Of a DNA stretch of 64,000 nucleotides, positions 52,037 through 61,945 are shown one piece after another. The position numbers were made by a program, and so were the translations under genes. Source of the stretch: Lewinellaceae bacterium (GTDB lineage: Bacteria; Bacteroidota; Bacteroidia; Chitinophagales; Saprospiraceae); NCBI GenBank assembly GCA_020636355.1, contig JACJYB010000005.1, forward strand, positions 310,001 through 374,000, read 5' to 3'. Position 1 is the stretch's first letter. Each line of letters opens with the position of its first letter. The notes beneath the pieces were generated by a model, which ran no database searches, was not told where the DNA came from, and saw only the letters and a list, made by a program, of their open reading frames with translations.

Positions 52037-53743
52037 ATGCTTCTTTGTAAATATCGACTACTGCCTATATTGGCTTTATTTTATCTTGTAGCTTGCCAAG
52101 CGCCCTCTTCAACGGAAATTGCCAATGACCCACACTCCATCGAACGGGGGAAATATTATTATGACCTGTACTGTTCGTCCTGTCACAGTCTGAACAACCA
52201 GAGTATAGGCCCGGCACTGGCCGGAATAACCGAATTGGAAGATCCGGATTGGCTGAGATCGTTCATCAGGAATGCACCAGAAATGATCGATGGTGGCGAC
52301 AAAAGAGCGAAAGCGTTGTTGGCAACTTACCGCCAGTATATGCCTGCCTTCCCCATGCTCCAGGATTCCAACATCGATTGTATTCTGGCCTATTTGCATG
52401 CCCAACCGGCATCTGCGGTAGCCAGCGCTGACACACTGACCGGACTCGAAGATCCTATTCCCGATAGCATAGCTCTATCGGATCATGTGGTCGATTTACA
52501 ATTGCTTACCCAGATTCCTGCATCCGGAGAATTTCCTTTGATGACACGGATCACAAAAATGGATTGTGCAGCAAATACAGGCCGTTTATTTATGCTGGAT
52601 CTGCGCGGCAAATTGTATGAGATGACCAATGGAACCAATACGGTTTACTTGGACATGGCCACTCATTTTCCGAATTACATCGATGTGCCAGGCTTGGCAA
52701 CCGGATTTGGCAGTTTTGCTTTCCATCCGGAATTTGAAAATAATGGATTGTTATACACCACGCACACCGAGCAACCAGGATCCGCGCCGGCGGACTTTGC
52801 ATTATGGGATTCCATCCCGGTAAAACTGCAATGGGTCGTCGATGAATGGAAGGTAAATGATCCAACTGCAAAGACATTGACCGGTAGCCACCGGGAATTG
52901 ATGCGGATCGAAATGGTCACCCAGATCCATGGTGTACAGGACCTGGAGTTTAACCCCAATGCCCAGCCCGGGGATCCGGATTACGGCATGTTGTACATCG
53001 GTGTCGGCGATGGGGGCAGTGTGGAGAACGGATTTCCGGAAGTCTCGATAAATGGAGCAAAAAAAATATGGAGTTCCATCCTGCGCATTGATCCTGCTGG
53101 AAATAACAGTAAAAATGGCCAGTATGGCATTCCTCCTGACAACCCTTGGGCGGCAGATAATGATCCGGAAACACTCGGCGAGATCTATGCACGCGGGTTT
53201 CGCAATCCCCACCGGCTCACCTGGTCTCCTGACGGTAATATGGTGGCGTCCTGCATTGGTCACCATATGATTGAAGAAGTCAACCTGATTGAGCCAGGGA
53301 AAGACTATGGATGGCCCGAACGGGAAGGGACCTTTAAGATGCGCTATTCCGAAACGATGGCCACCATATTCCCGCTTGATCCGGCAGACACCCTGGTCAA
53401 TTTTACCTATCCGATTGCCCAATTTGATCACGGTGAAGGGAATGCTATCAGCGGTGGATACTTCAGCCCTGTCAATAGCAAGGTTTTGCCAGGCACGTAT
53501 TTCTTTGGTGACATTGTCAACGGCCGATTATTCTACATCAACCAAAAAGACATCAAACAAGGGTATCCCGCTCCTGTCCATGAGTGGCGAATAGCCATCG
53601 ACGGAGTCCCAACAACCCTGCTGGAGCTTTCTGGTTCCAACCGTGCAGACCTCCGTTTTGGCAAAGATTGTGATGGCAATTTTTATCTATTCACCAAAGT
53701 GACCGGAAAAGTTTATCGTATGGCCGGAGAAATGCCGCTTTAA
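52037..53743 (+). CDS. Cytochrome c fused to a PQQ-type sugar dehydrogenase (lipoprotein)
   Basis: The chosen ATG gives 568 residues; the frame runs upstream to a GTG, but the lipobox (LVAC at residues 18-21, after MLLCKYRLLPILALFY) favours this start. Residues 35-130 are a class I cytochrome c with CSSCH near 46 and an axial Met (YMPAFPM) near 100. From about 180 the glucose/sorbosone-dehydrogenase propeller follows (FAFHPEFENNGLLYTTH; GDGGSVENGFPEVSING; RGFRNPHRLTW). This fusion should oxidise an aldose or similar sugar in the periplasm and pass electrons directly to its heme. The real substrate cannot be told from sequence. Confidence 0.88.
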   Translation: MLLCKYRLLPILALFYLVACQAPSSTEIANDPHSIERGKYYYDLYCSSCHSLNNQSIGPALAGITELEDPDWLRSFIRNAPEMIDGGDKRAKALLATYRQYMPAFPMLQDSNIDCILAYLHAQPASAVASADTLTGLEDPIPDSIALSDHVVDLQLLTQIPASGEFPLMTRITKMDCAANTGRLFMLDLRGKLYEMTNGTNTVYLDMATHFPNYIDVPGLATGFGSFAFHPEFENNGLLYTTHTEQPGSAPADFALWDSIPVKLQWVVDEWKVNDPTAKTLTGSHRELMRIEMVTQIHGVQDLEFNPNAQPGDPDYGMLYIGVGDGGSVENGFPEVSINGAKKIWSSILRIDPAGNNSKNGQYGIPPDNPWAADNDPETLGEIYARGFRNPHRLTWSPDGNMVASCIGHHMIEEVNLIEPGKDYGWPEREGTFKMRYSETMATIFPLDPADTLVNFTYPIAQFDHGEGNAISGGYFSPVNSKVLPGTYFFGDIVNGRLFYINQKDIKQGYPAPVHEWRIAIDGVPTTLLELSGSNRADLRFGKDCDGNFYLFTKVTGKVYRMAGEMPL

Positions 53744-53760
53744 TCCGGAAGCTAATCCGG

Positions 53761-56223
53761 CTAAAAGAATAGAGCGTTCGCAAACAATTGATTGCCTTGT
53801 TCCCAGAAACCGCGGAAGAGCGGATTGTCCACCAGGTATACAACCTTCCCGCGACCTATGGATTTTTCTCCGAACACCAGGCTACCCTTTAACTGGGGCA
53901 AGAGACGGTGACCCACAAAACCGGTATAAAACACATCGTCGCTAAGCTTTCCGGGGCTCCATCCACCCGCCACCGGCTCATACAGCGTGGTGCCCGTCTT
54001 GAGGCTGAAGTAGGGGTTCGTCAAACCGAAACTTAATGGGTGGGTGGCATCCAGGTCAACCCGGAATACAGCGCCGGGAAGGTCCTCACTGATGGCGTCA
54101 CGCATGCGCTCCCCGTAGGCAACATCGGAGTCCTTGTTATCCTCACCTGTTTTTGTTTTAAGGCCCAGGTCGTCATCTCCGTTCAACGCCCTTATACCGG
54201 ACCCGATGGCGATGATGCGTCCACCGCCTCTTAGCCAGGCTTTGATCGATTCCTTGTTCTTGATGTCGTAAAACCCTTCCGGCAGAATCAATGTATTGTA
54301 GTTGCTCAAATCCGTCCGGCTCAAAGCATCCACCCGGATGACCGACAATGGATAATGCAATACTTGCTCAAAATAGTACCAAACCTGGCCAAAGGAATTC
54401 GAACTGGTCCCTTCGTCTCCAAGCAGGGCGACTTTAGGCAGATTGATCAGGTCCATCTTCCCGGAGCCAAAATCCGGTCCTTTGTCGGAATATCCGCCGT
54501 CAACACGCACAAATGCAACATGAGCAGCCTCCTGGGCATTTAAGACAAAGCCATGCAGGTCGGTGCCCAGCCTGCGGTTGTCACCGCGCAGGACCAGGAC
54601 AGTGCCGGCCGGGTAGTCACGCCCTTCGATGCGGAAGCCTTCGCTGGCCACCCGGGTCTGTACACCATTTTGCTGTAAATGAGCCAGGGCGATGGCACTC
54701 GAAGTAGAATTCCAGGGCAACAAATAAGCATAGGCCAGGTCGCTTCCCAATGCCTTAGCAGACATCGGAGGCATCCAGCCGGTAGGATCGATATCGATTT
54801 TTTCGGTTAAGCCATAAGCATCTACCCCAAAAGCATAGGGTATGCACCAGGAGGTTATATCGTAGGTGACCGAATCCACCAGATGAGGGTTCGGTTCGAA
54901 GAGGATACTCAGAAAATTGGAGAATGGCTGGTAGGCAGAAATCAGCAGGTCGCCCGGATCGACGGATGCATTGGTCATCGTGGTATCCTGGAACCGGATG
55001 GCCTTAGCGCGCCGGCTATCCGTAGATTTACCATACTGGATATTGTTGCGGTCGAGCAGCTGGGTCAGGCGAGCAATTTTATCTGCATTTCCTTTGACCA
55101 GGTAACCCTTGTAACGCGAGACCGGTTGGTTGCGGCTTTGGTAGTAGTCAGCAAATGCCGCCGTAAGCTCTGCCGCATGGCCGGCCCCTACTTCCACGGT
55201 TGACAGGGCGGTGGTCGTTGGTGCGCGATCCGGTCGTATAAGGTCAGCGTGTCCCCGGTGGGCAATAACACACCCCGGCTTCCGGCGCCCCCTCCACCTT
55301 CTTCATAGGTCATCCCAATAGCGCCATGGTAAATCGGATAGGTATCCCCGTAACTGGGATAGAGCAGGTCAAATACTTCTTTGGTAAGAACAACCAGCCA
55401 TGTTCGGCAAAATGGCGGGCATGATTTCGTCCGATCACATCCTGAAACTGGCGCTGAAAGGGTGTGATCAGTTCGTGGTATGGCTGGGCGGCAGGAGCGA
55501 AATAATAGGGAGAGGTATAACCCATTTCATGAAAATCGGCATGAATATGGGGCAGCCAGCGATTGTATTGCGCAATGCGTTGCCTCGACTCCACCTGGGT
55601 CTGCCAGGCCCAGTCGCGGTTCAGGTCAAAGAGGTAATGATTGGTACGCCCTCCGGCCAGGGGCTCACGGTGTTCCCAGGACTGGATATCGGTATTCATT
55701 TGGGTTGCTGCGGTCCGGCGGTTCCATTCGGTATACCGTGAATAGCCGTCCGGGTTGATGCTGGGGTCCAGGATGACCACGGTGTGCTTCAGCCATTCAT
55801 CGGCTTTTGCCCCGGTATGCGCTAACGCATACAACACTGGCATGGAGGACTCCGAGCCCGACGCTTCATTGCCATGGACGCTAAACTGAGCCAGACGATG
55901 GCGATGCCGTCATCCACCGGTTTGCCCGGTTCCAAACCGGCACGACGCAGGTTGTTCAACCGGATCTCCTCCAGGCGAGCCAGATTCTCCGGCGTGGATA
56001 CAAATGCCAGCTCCAGGGACGCTCTTCATTGGTACGTCCGTATTCCATCAACTGGACGCGGTCGGAGTTCGCTGCCACATATTGAAAATAATCGACGACC
56101 ATATGATGCGGCGTAAATTTATCCCCACGGCATGGGGCAAAAAGCATCCGGCGTCATTAATTCCTGAGCTGAAGCAGGTCTCAGGAATCCGACGGCTAGC
56201 AATAGCAGTAACCAATTTTTCAT
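53761..56223 (-). pseudogene. M14-family zinc carboxypeptidase with C-terminal amidotransferase-like domain, broken by frameshifts
   Basis: Starts with a good signal peptide (MKNWLLLLLAVGFLRPASAQ). Reading through five one-base gaps (near 56123-56126, 56016-56018, 55883-55885, 55386-55391 and 55213-55220) restores one protein of about 820 residues. The zinc motif HGNE lies across the third break and the third ligand in DFHEMG follows. The C-terminal 480 residues are intact and include a class-I glutamine-amidotransferase-like domain (NTLILPEGFYD; GGRIIAIGSGIR). The gene sits 9 bp after metF. Because every break looks like a lost base, sequencing error is more likely than real decay. Intact, it would be a secreted peptidase. 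Confidence 0.8.
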
Positions 56224-56232
56224 TTCAATCAT

Positions 56233-57187
56233 TTAATAGATGGATTCAACAATGCGTTTGGTCGTATCTGACTCACCCATGGTATAATAATGCAGGCACG
56301 GAGCTCCGGCGGCTTTGAGCTCTTTTGATTGCTGGATGCACCACTCAATGCCAACTTCGCGAACAGCCTTACTGGTAGTTGCCTTGTTCAATTCATTGAT
56401 CAACGTATCAGGAAGTTCGATATGGAAAATCCGGGGCAATGAACTGATCTGATTGGTCTTGGTGATGGGTTTTAACCCAGGCACGATCGGCACCTTAATA
56501 TCCATTTGGCGGCATTTCTCGACGAAGTCGAAATATTTGCGGTTATCAAAAACATCTGAGTGACAATGTAATCGGCGCCAGCATCCACTTTCATTTTCAG
56601 ATAACGTAAGTCCTCTTTATTGTTGGGCGATTCAAAATGCTTTTCCGGATAGCCGGCGACCCCGACGCAGAAGTTGGTCTTTTCACCATCTTCGATGGAG
56701 GCATCCAGATAGACTCCTTTGTTCATGTTCTTGATCTGCCGCACCAGCTCCAGCGCATAATGATGGCCTCCTTCCTCGGCGATGAATTGTCCGTCAAATT
56801 TGCGGGCATCGCCACGGATAGCCAGCACATTGTTGATATTGAGGAAATTGAGGTCGATCAGTGCATTCTCCGTGTCTTCGCGGGTGAAGCCACCGCAGAT
56901 CAGGTGGGGCACGGCGTCCACGCCATAGCGATGCATGAGGGCGGCGCAAATGCCTACCGTGCCGGGACGCTTGCGGATGGCTACCTTCTCGTAATAACCA
57001 CTGTCTTTTTCTGATAGATAAACTCTTCCCGGTGGTAGGTCACATCAATAAACGGAGGTTTGAACTCCATCAGGGGGTCCAGCACGTCAAAGATGGCCTG
57101 CATACTGCCTCCTTTTAGCGGTGGCAATATTTCAAATGAAACCAGCGTCTCTCCCTGTGCCTGCGTAAAATAATCCGTGACTTTCAT
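56233..57187 (-). pseudogene. metF: 5,10-methylenetetrahydrofolate reductase, broken by two frameshifts
   Basis: Three pieces form one MetF of about 318 residues: VSFEILPPLKGGSM (N-terminal), DAVPHLICGGFTREDTENALIDL with NVLAIRGD (centre), and CLHYYTMGES (C-terminal). The breaks fall in a run of five A (sense strand; 57006-57010) and five T (56548-56552); adding one base to each restores the frame (YQKKDSGYYEKVAI; TQMFFDNRKYFDF). MetF makes 5-methyl-THF for methionine synthesis and is normally needed, so these homopolymer errors are probably artefacts. Confidence 0.85.
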
Positions 57188-57408
57188 GCCCAGTAACTAA
57201 TCGGGTGATTAAGGAAGCGCAAGATAGAAAAAGTCTAAGAGTCTCCTGTCCACGAGTAATAGGTTTCAGGCACCTCACTCTATTCCTGGTTGGAAGCAGG
57301 TTAGATACTAATACCGATAGCAGCCAGGTCTATGGGAAGGATTTGTCCTGGGTGTATATCATCCAACACTTGAATTTCCACTAATGGATCGAACCTACTG
57401 AAGTGTTA

Positions 57409-58074
57409 TCAGTTATCGTCCTTCTTCTTCTTGAACTTGCCGTCCTTGATGTATTTGATGAAGCGCTGCCAGGCCAGCGGGTCGAAGATGGGTTGGGGGC
57501 GGTATTGGCCCGCCGAATAATTCTGGATAGCAATCTGGTTGAAATAAACTTTACTCACTTCACGCCCTGAATGCGGCAGGGTAGCCATCATCAGGTTCAT
57601 GGTGTACGGTTTTAGATTCTCGATAGCCCGTTCCTGCAGGTCATCATTGACTTGCAATGCCAAAAACTCTACCTTGAAATTTTCCCGGCTGGGAATCGGT
57701 AAAACCACAATTTCAGGAAGGTTGAGCGTGTCGTGCAACAGATTCAGGTAATAAAAATGTAATCCTGCTGGATGGTATCCGGTATCGTGTAGCGCACCGA
57801 TTTGTAACCCAGGAAGGAGAAGTCTACTGTCTCCCCGGCTGCACCGGCAGGAGTAAAATCCGACCTCGTTGGTAAAGGTACCCCGGTTGGTTCCAACTAT
57901 CGCCACATTGACCAGCTCCAGCGGTCTGATGTCTTCCCCATCGTCGGTCACCACAAAGCCACTAAGCTGATGGACCTTGGGCAATAACTTCATCTGGGCT
58001 GAAGCCGTACCGGCAACCAAAAGACCTACGATCAAAATATACCAGCGCAACAAGTGATGTATGTTCGATTTCAT
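57409..58074 (-). pseudogene. Secreted carboxypeptidase-regulatory-like domain protein with two compensating frameshifts
   Basis: The ATG at the right end gives a signal peptide (LIVGLLVAGTASAQ). Residues 25-75 form a carboxypeptidase-regulatory-like beta domain (LSGFVVTDDGEDIRPLELVN...NEVGFYS). The frame stays open, but a stretch of about 30 residues (CRCSRGDSRLLLPGL) does not fit; the neighbouring frame gives AGAAGETVDFSFLGYKS and YTIPDTIQQDYIF, the expected continuation. Lost bases near 57847-57853 and in the A run at 57753-57757 explain this. The tail is basic (KYIKDGKFKKKKDDN). Function unknown. Confidence 0.65.
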
Positions 58075-58215
58075 TCTGGCCGCTAAGTTAATGCCAAATC
58101 CGGGATTGTGGGAGCAGCTACAGCTATCTTTACGATCCACCCCGAATTATATCTATGCTAAGAACGGTTTAATCACCCATTCTATCGATGAACTACCGGC
58201 CTTTAACAAAATCTT

Positions 58216-58325
58216 AGAGATTTATAGATTTGAGATTTGAGATTTAAGAATTGAGATTTGAGAATTGAGATTTGAGAAGCGGCTCATACCTCATACCCCA
58301 TACCTCATACCTCATACCTCGCACC
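58216..58325. repeat. Intergenic AGATTTGAG plus CATACCTCATACC repeat, copy 2
   Basis: Tandem GAGATTTGAG/GAATTGAG units followed directly by several CCTCATAC/CCCATACC units. The same two motifs occur at 23.8-24.0 kb, where they are separated by about 115 bp. It fills most of the gap upstream of the lon stop codon. Confidence 0.65.
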
Positions 58326-58329
58326 CGAC

Positions 58330-60735
58330 CTACTCCAGAACCTCATTAAGGACATCCAGCATCCGGTCAAAATAGTTGAACTTCAACCCTTTGACATATT
58401 CGGGTTCAATTTCTGCCACATGACGCTCATTATCCCGGCACATGATGATCTCTTTGAGCCCGGCGCGTTTAGCGGCCAGGACCTTCTCTTTAATGCCGCC
58501 GACAGGCAACAATTTTCCCCGGAGGGTAATCTCACCGGTCATAGCAATGAAAGGCTTTATTTTACGTCCGGTCATCAGGGAAGCCAATGCGGAAAGCATG
58601 GTTATTCCGGCCGAGGGACCATCCTTCGGGATTGCTCCTTCCGGAATATGTATGTGGATATCACGATCATCAAAGCGCTGTGGATCTATGCCCAGGTCAG
58701 CACTGTGCGCTTTTAGATAACTCAATGCGGTCGATGCGGATTCCTTCATGACATCGCCCAGGTTACCCGTCAGGATCAACTTGCCCTTACCGGGAGCCGC
58801 GCTGGTTTCGATGAAGAGGATGTCGCCCCCCACCCTGGTCCAGGCCAGGCCGATGCAGACACCGGGCACCTGCAATTCCTGGTACTGGTCGTTCATAAAT
58901 TTTACCGGTCCCAGGGCGGCATGGATTGCGTCCGCCTGCAGTGATTTCTGATACGTTTCATCCATCGCCACCTTTTTAGCCACCCAACGCATGACGGCAG
59001 CCAGGGTACGGTCCAGGCTACGCACTCCGCTTTCACGCGTGTAATCCTGGATCAACCGGCCTATGATCCGGTCGGTCAATTTGACGTCGGAAGTTTTCAG
59101 GCCGTGTTCCTTGCGTTCTTTCGGGATGAGGTGACGCTTTGCGATTTCAATTTTTTCCTCTGCGGAATACCCGGCAATTTCAATGATCTCCATCCGGTCC
59201 AGCAAGGCCGGTTGCACCGAGGACAGACTATTGGCGGTGGCGATGAACAATACTTTTGACAGATCGTATTCCAGCTCCAGGTAATTGTCGTGGAATGTGG
59301 CGTTCTGCTCAGGATCCAGGACTTCCAACAATGCAGATGAGGGATCGCCTTTATAGTCACTGCCCAGTTTGTCGATTTCGTCGAGGATGAATACCGGATT
59401 CGAGGTCTTTGCCTTCTTGATGGACTGAATGATCCGGCCGGGCATGGCTCCGATGTAGGTTCTGCGGTGGCCACGGATTTCCGCTTCATCGTGCAATCCG
59501 CCGAGCGACATCCGGACAAATTCGCGGTTCAGGGCACGGGCTATGGACTTACCCAGCGATGTTTTTCCGACGCCGGGAGGGCCTACGAGACAAAGAATCG
59601 GCGCCTTCATATCTCCTTTCAACTTCAGAACGGCCAGGTGTTCAAGAATCCGCTCTTTTACTTTATCCAGTCCGAAGTGATCCTGATCCAGGACCTTGCG
59701 CACTTTATGCAGATCAAACTGATCCTTGGAATAAGAATTCCAGGGCAGATCAATCAAGGTCTCCACATAGTTCAGCAACACACTGTATTCCGCTACCTGG
59801 GGATTCGTCCGCCTTAGACGCAACAATTCCTTATTAAATGCGTCACCCACCTCTTTGGACCATTTCTTTTTCTTGGCGCGCGCTTCCAGCTCGGAAAGTT
59901 CTTCTTCCTGGGGATTCTGGCCTAGTTCTTCCTGGATGGTTTTTAATTGCTGATTCAAGAAATAGTCCCGCTGTTGTTTCTCCAAATCATGTCTTACTTT
60001 GGATTCGATCTGGTCCCGCAACTCAAGCAACTGCAATTCGCTGTTCATGTATTCTAGAACCATGCGAGCCAATTCACCCAGGTCATTGATTTCAAGCATG
60101 GATTGTTTCTGTTCCATTTTAAGCCCCAGGTTGGAGGCAATAAAGTTGATCAGAAACGTATTATTGGACATGTTCTTGAGCATGATGATCGCCTCCGAGG
60201 GAATCTGCGGGGACAACTCAATGATGCGCTTGGCTTGTTCGTGAATGGATTGGACGAACGCTTTGTATTCCATCTCGTCGGTAGGCTCAATGTAGCTTAA
60301 CCGGTCCACGGTTCCCGCCAAATAAGGACTTTCACGGACAATGGTACGCAATTGGAATCGCTGTCTGCCCTGTAAAATGGCCGTGCTACTGCCATCCGGC
60401 ATTTTCAGAATCTTGATGATCCGGGCGATGGTACCGATCTGGTAAAGGTCCTTCGGCGAAGGATCTTCCATCTGTGCATCATGCTGGGTTAGTACGGCAA
60501 TCCATTTATGGGTCTGATGAGCTTGCTTGATGGCCCGCACCGATTTTTTACGGCCTATATTGATCGGGATGACAACCCCGGGAAACAGTACGGTATTTTT
60601 TAAAGCCAGAATGGGCAATTCTTCCGGCAAATCGACGATGGGTGAATCCTGTTCCTCCTCAATGGAAAAAATGGGCATCATATCACCATCTTCCTGCATC
60701 ACGGTATCACTAAATCCTTCGAATAATTTCGACAT
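58330..60735 (-). CDS. lon: ATP-dependent protease Lon
   Basis: An 801-residue LonA. An N-terminal substrate-binding domain (LPILALKNTVLFPGVVIPI near 40) and a long coiled coil precede the AAA+ module (Walker A GPPGVGKT near 383, Walker B FILDEIDKLG near 450). The C-terminal protease domain has DGPSAGITM near 702 with the catalytic Ser and GGIKEKVLAAKRAG near 740 with the catalytic Lys. Length is typical. It degrades misfolded and regulatory proteins in the cytoplasm. Confidence 0.97.
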   Translation of the reverse strand: MSKLFEGFSDTVMQEDGDMMPIFSIEEEQDSPIVDLPEELPILALKNTVLFPGVVIPINIGRKKSVRAIKQAHQTHKWIAVLTQHDAQMEDPSPKDLYQIGTIARIIKILKMPDGSSTAILQGRQRFQLRTIVRESPYLAGTVDRLSYIEPTDEMEYKAFVQSIHEQAKRIIELSPQIPSEAIIMLKNMSNNTFLINFIASNLGLKMEQKQSMLEINDLGELARMVLEYMNSELQLLELRDQIESKVRHDLEKQQRDYFLNQQLKTIQEELGQNPQEEELSELEARAKKKKWSKEVGDAFNKELLRLRRTNPQVAEYSVLLNYVETLIDLPWNSYSKDQFDLHKVRKVLDQDHFGLDKVKERILEHLAVLKLKGDMKAPILCLVGPPGVGKTSLGKSIARALNREFVRMSLGGLHDEAEIRGHRRTYIGAMPGRIIQSIKKAKTSNPVFILDEIDKLGSDYKGDPSSALLEVLDPEQNATFHDNYLELEYDLSKVLFIATANSLSSVQPALLDRMEIIEIAGYSAEEKIEIAKRHLIPKERKEHGLKTSDVKLTDRIIGRLIQDYTRESGVRSLDRTLAAVMRWVAKKVAMDETYQKSLQADAIHAALGPVKFMNDQYQELQVPGVCIGLAWTRVGGDILFIETSAAPGKGKLILTGNLGDVMKESASTALSYLKAHSADLGIDPQRFDDRDIHIHIPEGAIPKDGPSAGITMLSALASLMTGRKIKPFIAMTGEITLRGKLLPVGGIKEKVLAAKRAGLKEIIMCRDNERHVAEIEPEYVKGLKFNYFDRMLDVLNEVLE

Positions 60736-60831
60736 GTATATTGGTAATTACTGAATTAACCTACGCAAAGATCAAAGACCATACCATGCCAGCTTTCCTG
60801 TCAATCCGGCAAAATTGGCCCTGAGTTTGCC

Positions 60832-61740
60832 TCATTCACCTGACAGTTCGTCAGCATGCAAGCCATAAAAGGCTCTGGCCATGTCATTCAGATGGAGCGC
60901 ATCCCGGCGCATCACATCCATCCTGGTCCATAAAATGAAATGATCCGCACCACTTAACGTATCGATCGATAAGGGGGTATCCGGAGGTAGCTCCTCTTGA
61001 ACAAAATAAAGGTTGTCAATGCTAACAAGGAAATCTGCAGTTCCGTGGACAAATTCCACCGGACACCGGATGGTTTTCCAACCAGGCACCTGTTGAACCA
61101 GTTCATCATAAAGAGGCATAATCTCTTGATTCGATACCCGGAAAGCCGGCGGCAATAGGCTGCGTATAATCGGCCAGTTCAGTGGTCCGTGCCACCATTC
61201 CCGCGGCTCCTGTGCGGGATCCACGGATCCTCCCACCAACATCAGTCCCTGGACGAGGTTGGGCTGTAAGATGGCAGCCTCCGCAATGATCGGACCACCG
61301 AGTGAATGCCCTATCCAAAGTCGATAAGGTGCAGAAAGATCCGCCACGGTGTTCAGAATGGCCCCGGCTTGCTTTTCCAGCGATCCTTCCGCAGTACCAA
61401 AGTCCGAATAACCAAAACCCAGGCGGTCAACGGCTACCATCTGGAAGTGTCTCAACAACGCCGTGTCCTGCATAAAGGGCATAAATGCAGTCAATGAACC
61501 TGGCGATCCATGTACCAATACCAGCATTGGCAAAGCGGTATCACCCACCCGGACATAAGCCAGCTTCCCAGGCTCCATGGCCTGAAAATGGGCTTTTTTC
61601 CGGGTTTTATCGAAGATACGGGCCTCCATGCGGGCTGGATCATCTCTGAATTTGAGGAACTCCATCTTGCCAATGCCCACACATGCCGCAAAACAAAACA
61701 GTAAAATGCCTACCAGTACGTGTCGCTTCTTTACAGCCAT
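60832..61740 (-). CDS. Alpha/beta hydrolase
   Basis: A 302-residue alpha/beta-hydrolase with an N-terminal hydrophobic segment (HVLVGILLFCFAACVGIGK), either a membrane anchor or a lipoprotein signal. The oxyanion motif is VLVHGSPGS near 75, the nucleophile Ser lies in GHSLGG near 145, Asp in HGTADFLV near 235 and His in GADHFILW near 265. The substrate is unknown. It is a single gene upstream of lon on the same strand. Confidence 0.85.
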   Translation of the reverse strand: MAVKKRHVLVGILLFCFAACVGIGKMEFLKFRDDPARMEARIFDKTRKKAHFQAMEPGKLAYVRVGDTALPMLVLVHGSPGSLTAFMPFMQDTALLRHFQMVAVDRLGFGYSDFGTAEGSLEKQAGAILNTVADLSAPYRLWIGHSLGGPIIAEAAILQPNLVQGLMLVGGSVDPAQEPREWWHGPLNWPIIRSLLPPAFRVSNQEIMPLYDELVQQVPGWKTIRCPVEFVHGTADFLVSIDNLYFVQEELPPDTPLSIDTLSGADHFILWTRMDVMRRDALHLNDMARAFYGLHADELSGE

Positions 61741-61930
61741 ATAGAATTCAATCTATCCTGCTAACTTACTGTAATTGCTTCGACTTACAGTAACAATTCC
61801 ACAGGACGATTTTGTGAACGAATGGCATCGTTGTGAAATCAATGACAAATTCATCCGGATCCCCGCATGAACTGCAATTTCTTTTGCCCTTTCATGACCC
61901 GCTTCCTTTACATCACTTTTGAATAATTAG

Positions 61931-61938
61931 TAAATTTG
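61931..61938 (+). promoter_or_regulatory. -7 promoter element directly before the ClC start codon
   Basis: TAAATTTG matches TAnnTTTG exactly but ends only 7 bp before the ATG. Transcription would then start at or next to the start codon, suggesting a leaderless mRNA. Confidence 0.45.
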
Positions 61939-61945
61939 CGGCTTC

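Noticed and set aside
52802..53431. 209-codon reverse-strand frame opposite the cytochrome/sugar dehydrogenase gene
   Set aside because: It overlaps the well-supported propeller domain and has no family motif.
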